Shown here piece by piece: positions 23,633 to 30,010 of a stretch of DNA of 30,010 bases. The notes under the pieces were generated by a model. That model was not told the origin of the DNA. It saw only the letters and a list, made by a program, of their open reading frames with translations, and did not search any database. Position numbers and translations under genes: made by a program. Source of the DNA: Paramecium sonneborni (Eukaryota; Ciliophora; Oligohymenophorea; Peniculida; Parameciidae); contig CAJJDN010000136.1 of the NCBI GenBank assembly GCA_905182985.1, positions 1 through 30,010 on the forward strand, read 5' to 3'. Numbering within the stretch: the stretch's first letter is position 1; every line of letters starts with the position of its first letter.

Positions 23633-24167
23633 ATGTCCATTCCTCTTTTCTAGATCCTCGATAAATTCATTGATTTTGTAGATCTTTTAATTAATTTACT
23701 AAGAGCAGTATTTAATATTCCATAAACTAACCTTATTACCGTTTAAATTATAATTACCAGCATATATAATTTAATTGCCCTATCTTTAATCATTATAGTA
23801 TTCACCTTCCTCAAATACAAGAGCTTAACTAGTCTTTACTTTATAATTACAATTTACCTGTAATAATTTGCCCCCTACTTTTCAAGAATTTAACATTTCC
23901 ATCTAACTTCACATTTAGTAAACTTATTCAAATTCTTTTCATATTTTCCTTTCAATTGCAGAAATTATTTCTATTCCAGATTTCTCAATAGAATTGTACT
24001 TGATTAGATATTACTTAATAATTCACATATTTGATCAATATATATTCTAATACATCCTCAAGATTTATCCTTCTCTGTTATATTTGACTTCCATAATTTT
24101 AGTATTCGTAAAATTTATTTTAACTTTGGTGAACCCACAGCTGATATTACTGTAATTTAAAACTTGA
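23633..24167 (+). pseudogene. Fragment of a multi-pass membrane protein
   Basis: ATG 23633 opens a strongly hydrophobic frame (M-S-I-P-L-F-Q-I-L-D-K-F; N-L-I-A-L-S-L-I-I-I-V-F). The sense then moves to another frame near 23865 with C-P-P-T-F-Q-E-F-N-I-S and further hydrophobic helices (L-I-R-Y-Y-L-I-I-H-I-F; L-L-Y-L-T-S-I-I-L-V-F) to TGA 24165. The pattern recalls the P-P-x-L...F-L segment of the membrane half of the 232-3272 gene, so this may be a relic of the same superfamily. The first frame alone stops at 24034. There are no cysteine repeats upstream. Confidence 0.45.
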
Positions 24168-24830
24168 AGTTCTTAAATATCCAATTATCTATTCTGAAAC
24201 AAATACTATTTTATTTTATTGTTTGATTTCTGATTTCTGATTTCCCATCTCCCTCAAATTAATTAAAGAATATTCTTATATATATATGATCAATACATCT
24301 TTATTTAATTCATTAGCTAAAGTTTGTTTAATTTTTTTCAAATAAAGTATTGAAGCTTAATAATTCTTATTATTTTTTGTTCATAATAGATTCTATTTTT
24401 TCATTTTTTGATTACTATGCTATAAATACTTTATTGTGTTATTATCCAAACTAATTTTTTTGCAAAATCTTCTACTTATTTTATTCTATTGGTGATAAGT
24501 TAAGTAAAGAATGTTTGAGTTTTGATAATGGCATCATTTTGAGAATATTTGAGTAGAATTATGAAGGCAAAAAAACTCTATCTATTTTTATCTTTGAATT
24601 ATTTAAAAAAATGGATTAAGCAGATGCTCTCTTTTGAAAAACAGCCAATTAATTATTAATTGGCACAAGATTTCTTGTTACATTCATTATTGTTTACTCA
24701 TAATAGAGTTTTGATAAATTATTTAAAAATTTTGACTCACTAACTTTATTTTTATTACAATAAATATGGAGTTATTCAATCATTCAATTTAGTTAATATT
24801 TAAAAAATTAAAGATTCTAATTTTTTTAAT
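24168..24830. other. Stretch with scattered membrane-like coding traces
   Basis: Short plus-strand open segments with hydrophobic composition (F-F-H-F-L-I-T-M-L near 24400; I-G-T-R-F-L-V-T-F-I-I-V-Y-S near 24665) sit in different frames, separated by TGA stops. They fit continued decay of the membrane protein begun at 23633. No intact gene. Confidence 0.35.
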
Positions 24831-25190
24831 ATGCCAATCGATATTTTTGATTAATCTAATATAATGAGATTTAATTTATAATAGAAATTTGTTAGGAAAA
24901 GCGAAATTGTTAAAAAATAACAGTCAATTGAATGTTCCAGTATAAATCTAGAATATCTCTATCTGTTAAAAATATATGGAATATATGTTATTTAACGGTA
25001 GCGATAATTTGCCAGCATCAATTAGTTTAATTAGAATATGGCATTATTTTCAAGATTGACCACTCATAGAGATTCTCAAGTAAATATATTATTATATCCT
25101 ACTCTTTAATTTTTCTTAATCTTGCAGTTTATGTAATATCTAGTTCTAATAATGAAGGTAATTGATTTGTTTAATTTAATCATAGCATGA
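24831..25190 (+). CDS. 119-codon open frame, possible tail of the membrane-protein relic
   Basis: ATG 24831 to TGA 25188 is uninterrupted: MPIDIFDQSNIMRFNLQQKF, then V-R-K-S-E-I-V-K-K-Q-Q-S-I-E-C. It is hydrophilic at first and hydrophobic near the end (L-Q-F-F-L-I-L-Q-F-M-Q-Y-L-V-L-I). It may be the cytoplasmic tail of the preceding decayed protein rather than a separate gene. No known family recognised. Confidence 0.4.
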
Positions 25191-26028
25191 GAGAAAATCT
25201 TAACTTACGATTTGCTTTAATACAATATGAATTTACAAGCTCAACTATTTTTTGTAAATTGAAATTAATAGCTCTTATCTTGAATATTTAAAATGATTTG
25301 AAGTCAGTTAAATTTATCATTTATTTAGTATTATATGATTATATTTATTATTTATTTGATTATATAAAAATAATCATCCATTTTAATTTTAATCTAAATT
25401 CTAAAGGATTTTTCTAAAGCTAAAATATTTAATTCAATTTTAATTTGAAATAAAGGAATTCTTATATTTTACCATAATTTAAAATTGCTTTGAATTAAGC
25501 CTCGAAATTTTGTTTATAACATAATAATGATTGTCAAAATACTTGGCATAGTTTTATTTGCTTAGATGAATATGATAGAAAAAAAAGACATTTAAAGAAA
25601 TAAAACGAAAAAATGAACTTTCTTATTCATTAATAATAAAAAGTAATACAATTATCAAATTTGACTGAAATATTTGAGATTTACTAGACATAAAAATTTA
25701 GAAATATACTTAAATTATTAATTTTATACATTTTTTGCAATTATTGTGAAAATGAAATTAATCTAATTATAAGAGTAATTTTCTTATAAAATGAATATCT
25801 ATTAATAACATATTTCCTTAATATCATAAATCTATAATTTACTTGAACTCATAATTACACTCTTAGTTAATAAGATTAAATTTCGAATAAGCTTCAGAAA
25901 AGGAATTTCGAATATTCTAGTACTATTTTATTAAGCATAATAGATATTGACAAAGCTTTAGTAAATTTCTTAAATCTCAATAAATTCTAATTTTTAGAAA
26001 TCAGATTTAAAGGAGTCTCAAGTTTAAA
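25191..26028. other. AT-rich spacer
   Basis: No convincing frame on either strand. The last 259 bases (from 25770) belong to duplicated block 4 and are therefore repeated at 27026-27284. Confidence 0.45.
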
Positions 26029-28279
26029 ATGGTTTAATTTTTGCTTTTTGTCATTTTAATTAAATTTCAGTAATATTATGGTGGCTTCTTAAATTTCTTT
26101 TCTGAAAATTTTGTTTTTAAGATCGATAATCTATGAAAATTGTTTAACAGATAATATTTAAGATTGTAGATATACAGATTTTACAATAAATGGAGTAAGC
26201 AATGCGACATTAGAAAGATGTGGGACAAACCCAAAAAACTTATTGATGGGTCCATATGGATTTTAAACTACAATTACTAAGACTTTTACAAACATTCCTC
26301 CAAATAATTAATTAGAATTTTCAGTTGGAATATGGAAATTAGATTCTTGGGATAGTGAAGGATTTGAGATATATGCAAATGATATTTTGCTAGAAAACCT
26401 GATTTTGAGTTATCATGATGGAACCATGATATGCAGAAGTGTAATATGGGAAGATTTACTTGTCCCTATCTCAAAAAAATTTTAAATATCATAACATGAA
26501 CTCACAATTAAATTGAAAGACAAATTGAATTTAGGTTCTAGTTGGGGTGAAACTGATCTCTGGGATGGTATTAAATATTTAGTTATGAATTAGAGTCTTG
26601 GGGGTATAGGGATGTAATTATAAGACTTTCTGTTCCTTGTGTTAATTTTTATAGCGAATGCAATTATATTGGAACAATGTTTTAAATATGTTAAGGAGAA
26701 TAAACCAAATTTTAACATAATATTCCCTTTGAGATAAAATCGATTTTAATGGGTCCTGGTATTATAGTGAAAATAAAGGGTCCAAGCTATTTTCAAGGTG
26801 TTTAATAAGAATTTACTTCTTCAAACCCTTGCTTTGATAGTTATACGGTATAAGTCTTACAATAATTACTTAGTTTCCAAAAGTCGCTTATGAAATGTGA
26901 ATTAAAATTAGTAAAAATTATTGATTATACAGATAAGAAAACTTAAAATTTTTTCTTAACTCATTTAACAATCAATAAATTAATTTAATTATACTGCTGT
27001 CTGTCTAAGAAAAACATTCCCTANTTAAGAGTAATTTTCTTATAAAATGAATATCTATTAATAACATATTTCCTTAATATCATAAATCTATAATTTACTT
27101 GAACTCATAATTACACTCTTAGTTAATAAGATTAAATTTCGAATAAGCTTCAGAAAAGGAATTTCGAATATTCTAGTACTATTTTATTAAGCATAATAGA
27201 TATTGACAAAGCTTTAGTAAATTTCTTAAATCTCAATAAATTCTAATTTTTAGAAATCAGATTTAAAGGAGTCTCAAGTTTAAAATGGTTTAATTTTTGC
27301 TTTTTGTCATTTTAATTAAATTTCAGTAATATTATGGTGGCTTCTTAAATTTCTTTTCTGAAAATTTTGTTTTTAAGATCGATAATCTATGAAAATTGTT
27401 TAACAGATAATATTTAAGATTGTAGATATACAGATTTTACAATAAATGGAGTAAGCAATGCGACATTAGAAAGATGTGGGACAAACCCAAAAAACTTATT
27501 GATGGGTCCATATGGATTTTAAACTACAATTACTAAGACTTTTACAAACATTCCTCCAAATAATTAATTAGAATTTTCAGTTGGAATATGGAAATTAGAT
27601 TCTTGGGATAGTGAAGGATTTGAGATATATGCAAATGATATTTTGCTAGAAAACCTGATTTTGAGTTATCATGATGGAACCATGATATGCAGAAGTGTAA
27701 TATGGGAAGATTTACTTGTCCCTATCTCAAAAAAATTTTAAATATCATAACATGAACTCACAATTAAATTGAAAGACAAATTGAATTTAGGTTCTAGTTG
27801 GGGTGAAACTGATCTCTGGGATGGTATTAAATATTTAGTTATGAATTAGAGTCTTGGGGGTATAGGGATGTAATTATAAGACTTTCTGTTCCTTGTGTTA
27901 ATTTTTATAGCGAATGCAATTATATTGGAACAATGTTTTAAATATGTTAAGGAGAATAAACCAAATTTTAACATAATATTCCCTTTGAGATAAAATCGAT
28001 TTTAATGGGTCCTGGTATTATAGTGAAAATAAAGGGTCCAAGCTATTTTCAAGGTGTTTAATAAGAATTTACTTCTTCAAACCCTTGCTTTGATAGTTAT
28101 ACGGTATAAGTCTTACAATAATTACTTAGTTTCCAAAAGTCGCTTATGAAATGTGAATTAAAATTAGTAAAAATTATTGATTATACAGATAAGAAAACTT
28201 AAAATTTTTTCTTAACTCATTTAACAATCAATAAATTAATTTAATTATACTGCTGTCTGTCTAAGAAAAACATTCCCTA
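25770..28279. repeat. Direct duplication of 1,254 bases flanking a single N (block 4)
   Basis: Bases 25770-27023 reappear as 27026-28279. The N is at 27024, and base 27025 is an unmatched T. The block carries the crystallin-like gene with its upstream spacer. The left copy lacks the last few codons because it ends at the N, as an unmerged contig end would. Confidence 0.9.
26029..27023 (+). pseudogene. Truncated left image of the crystallin-like gene
   Basis: The sequence is the same as 27285-28279, including its internal frameshift, and is cut by the N eight or nine codons before the stop. It is almost certainly an assembly image of the complete copy, not a second gene. Confidence 0.8.
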
Positions 28280-28298
28280 ACATCGTTAAATTAAATGA
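27285..28298 (+). CDS. Secreted protein with a beta/gamma-crystallin-like domain (one frameshift)
   Basis: ATG 27285 gives a signal-peptide-like start (M-V-Q-F-L-L-F-V-I-L-I-K-F). The mature part reads E-N-C-L-T-D-N-I-Q-D-C, then L-M-G-P-Y-G-F...F-T-N-I-P-P-N-N and G-I-W-K-L-D-S-W-D-S-E-G-F, a segment that I associate with a Paramecium secreted family. From about 27890 it reads C-V-N-F-Y-S-E-C-N-Y-I-G, then I-K-S-I-L-M-G-P-G and G-P-S-Y-F-Q-G-V-Q-Q-E-F, matching the pattern of a beta/gamma-crystallin fold. The Lys-rich C-terminus stops at TGA 28296. Two gaps need explaining: a 52-base GTAATA...TTTAAG intron (27327-27378) would join signal peptide and mature part, and one base is missing near 27850, where E-S-W-G-Y-R-D-V should read through. 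About 320 residues. Related folds occur in regulated-secretion cargo of ciliates, so a secretory-granule role is possible but unproven. Confidence 0.65.
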
Positions 28299-28836
28299 TT
28301 TAAGGGAATCTAGAATTCTCTTTCACTATTTTACAAATTATTATGATAGCAACATTTAATTCTCTTACCTTTTCTTTGCATATCCTTTGATCTTTTGAAT
28401 AGCCTATGTGTTTGCCCGTAATTCTCTTTTTTATTTATTAATGAAAACCTTGTATGATACCTTATATTCATTTTTTTAGTGATGAAATAAAATAATTAAT
28501 AATTTTTAAAGTAAGCAATATGGAAATATTTTAGTAGAAAAATTATATAAATAGACATTCAATAAAGCTAAGCTTTAATTATTAAATGATTAGGTAATTA
28601 ATTTTGTAAGTTTTCACAAATTTAGTAAATTATACATTCAATCTTTTTAAAGATTCATTCTACAAAAAAGTTTATAGGATTTGAAAATTTTTGAATTTAT
28701 CTTAATAATCATAAAATCTTGATTTTTCAATGTCCCTTTCTTATCTTAACTTTAATACATAAAATATTTATTTATTCATAGTGTAAGACTTAATATAAAA
28801 GTAATAAAAATTCAATATTATTTTAAAAAAAAAGAA
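28299..28836. other. AT-rich spacer
   Basis: Nothing convincing was found. A minus-strand frame of about 65 codons (M-N-I-R-Y-H-T-R-F-S-L, from near 28470) overlaps the 3' end of the crystallin-like gene and is probably chance. Confidence 0.4.
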
Positions 28837-29160
28837 ATGGAAATGATAGAAGATATTTATGTTTTCTCTTCATCAAAAGATTTTGAAGAATATACATAAA
28901 ATTGTGAATAGTAAATTTTAAAAGTAAAGAATTATAAATTTATTAATTTAAATGAAAATAGATTTGAAGAATCCAATAATTGCATCGAGAATACTTTATT
29001 AAATTTAGGTGCAGATTAAATGTTTCTCTTGAAATGTAAGAAGGAGAAAATTAAAATCCGCGAATTGAATTAATTAAGACATAAGAGAAGTGTAAAATTA
29101 GTTTGCTTTTCACCTCTAAGAAATGTACTAGTTTTCTGGAAGTTTCATAAATTTTAATGA
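28837..29160 (+). CDS. Small hypothetical protein, 107 residues
   Basis: ATG 28837 to TGA 29158 is uninterrupted in the ciliate code: MEMIEDIYVFSSSKDFEEYT at the start and S-P-L-R-N-V-L-V-F-W-K-F-H-K-F-Q at the end. It is acidic in the first half (E-N-R-F-E-E-S-N-N-C-I-E-N) and basic in the second (K-C-K-K-E-K-I-K-I-R-E-L). No signal peptide or membrane span. The A-rich leader before the start is usual for this genome. Family not recognised; it could be the first exon of a longer gene. Confidence 0.5.
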
Positions 29161-30010
29161 TAAAATAAATTGTTATGATAATGTATAGTATTATAACAAC
29201 AGTAAAGATGATTATTATAAAAGACAAAATTAAATATAAATATATTATATTGATTCATTTAGTAATCTTCTTCTTTGAATATTTAAAATGTAATTAAGGC
29301 ATTATTATATTAGTAAATGGTTAAAAAATTTCATCATTAAATTCAAGATTAATACCTAAAATAATTTAATTAAAAATTATACAAAATTATTATGGTTTGA
29401 TTTCTTTGCAAATCAAAAGTAAGTAATTTTAAATTTTTCTAGTATAATGATTTAATTTTGGAATATTGAATTTTCCTTGTATTTTCAATAGTTTCAGTTA
29501 ATTTTTTATTGTCTAACCTTTAATTATGATTAATTTACTAGTTGAGCTATCAACTATGCAAGCTAATAATAAATAAAATATTTTTGGAATAGTATTAATG
29601 AAATAGTCTGATCCAACCAGTTGAATTTTAGAGTTTGGATTACAAAATGTTGAAATTTTTAACAAAGATTTTTGAAGACTGATAATTTTTTAAATCATTT
29701 ATTAATTCCAAATCGATGTGATTATTTCTTATATTTACAACTTATTAGCTAAGCTATGGAATTAATTATAATCAAAAGGTATTTCTTTCTTTATTATTTT
29801 GATAAAAACAATTAACAATTTTAAATATAATTAACAAACTTTTTAGACTTCTTCTTTTTAGGGAAATTCATTTTATTATCTGGTATAAATTAGGACAGTT
29901 GGTTAATTTCCAAAAAATAAAGAAAAATTAACAGACATTAATTATTTATCAAACTTAATATTTATAGAATGATTTACAACTTCCAAATATTTTAATGAGA
30001 AATCTTTTAA
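29161..30010. other. Right end: AT-rich with coding traces
   Basis: Protein-like plus-strand fragments occur near 29395 (W-F-D-F-F-A-N-Q), near 29640 (L-D-Y-K-M-L-K-F-L-T-K-I-F-E-D) and from 29880 to the window end, where a frame with G-Q-L-V-N-F-Q-K-I-K-K-N-Q runs off the edge. A 24-base GTAAGT...TTTCTAG segment at 29419-29442 has intron form. I cannot assemble these into one gene. Confidence 0.3.

Noticed and set aside
25770..28279. A genuine tandem pair of crystallin-like genes
   Set aside because: The left copy ends exactly at the N and shares every feature, including the frameshift; unmerged contig overlap is simpler.
28283..28480. Minus-strand 65-codon frame near the end of the crystallin-like gene
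   Set aside because: It overlaps a better-supported gene in antisense and has no recognisable motif.
1..30010. Euplotes-type programmed +1 frameshifting as the cause of the frame breaks
   Set aside because: Euplotes stops at TAA/TAG and reads TGA as Cys; here TAA/TAG are clearly Gln and TGA is the stop, and the breaks share no slippery motif.

Overview
The window reads as ciliate nuclear DNA, most likely Paramecium. It is about four-fifths A+T. Long reading frames appear on both strands only if TAA and TAG are read as glutamine and TGA as the only stop. Several genes become continuous once introns of 22-26 bases with GTA...TAG ends are removed, an intron size characteristic of Paramecium. 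A standard-code search finds almost nothing here, and the short standard-code ORFs are shadows. No RNA gene, transposase, CRISPR array, bacterial operon or telomeric repeat was seen.

Layout. 232-3272 (+) is a secreted-entry, cysteine-rich (furin/growth-factor-receptor-like) multi-pass membrane protein with a DUF4215-type cysteine motif and one frameshift. 3273-4090 is AT-rich spacer. 4090-6051 (+) is a decayed member of the Paramecium MORN-like G-E-Y-x-N-G repeat family. 6470-8574 (+) is an unrecognised, broken coding region. 8640-8886 holds a 49-base imperfect tandem repeat. 8887-10779 (-) is an uncertain tail with overlapping open frames. 10780-21819 (-) is one very large gene: signal peptide, two concanavalin/laminin-G-like regions, a long furin-like cysteine-rich region, a right-handed beta-helix region, a juxtamembrane cysteine cluster and a multi-pass membrane domain. 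22160-22811 (-) is a small helical hypothetical gene. 23340-25190 (+) is a patchwork of open segments, at least one from a multi-pass membrane protein. 27285-28298 (+) is a secreted protein with a beta/gamma-crystallin-like domain, preceded by a truncated copy. 28837-29160 (+) is a small intact hypothetical gene. The right end has only coding traces.

The most important structural point is that the window contains four single-N gaps (9702, 13331, 18908, 27024). In each case the roughly 1.0-1.4 kb before the N is repeated directly after it, with no difference seen in the stretches compared. These are best explained as overlapping contig ends joined without merging. They inflate the window by about 4.7 kb, double two stretches of the large minus-strand gene, and create a false second copy of the crystallin-like gene. 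True sequence length is therefore nearer 25.3 kb.

Biologically, the recognisable genes are mostly cell-surface or secreted proteins of expanded Paramecium families. Their many single-base frameshifts, neighbouring relics and wide spacers suggest a fast-evolving, pseudogene-rich region such as a subtelomere or germline-limited DNA, a draft assembly with uncorrected indels, or both. I see no gene set that works together as a pathway and no convincing new system; the statements below are limited to what could be read by eye.
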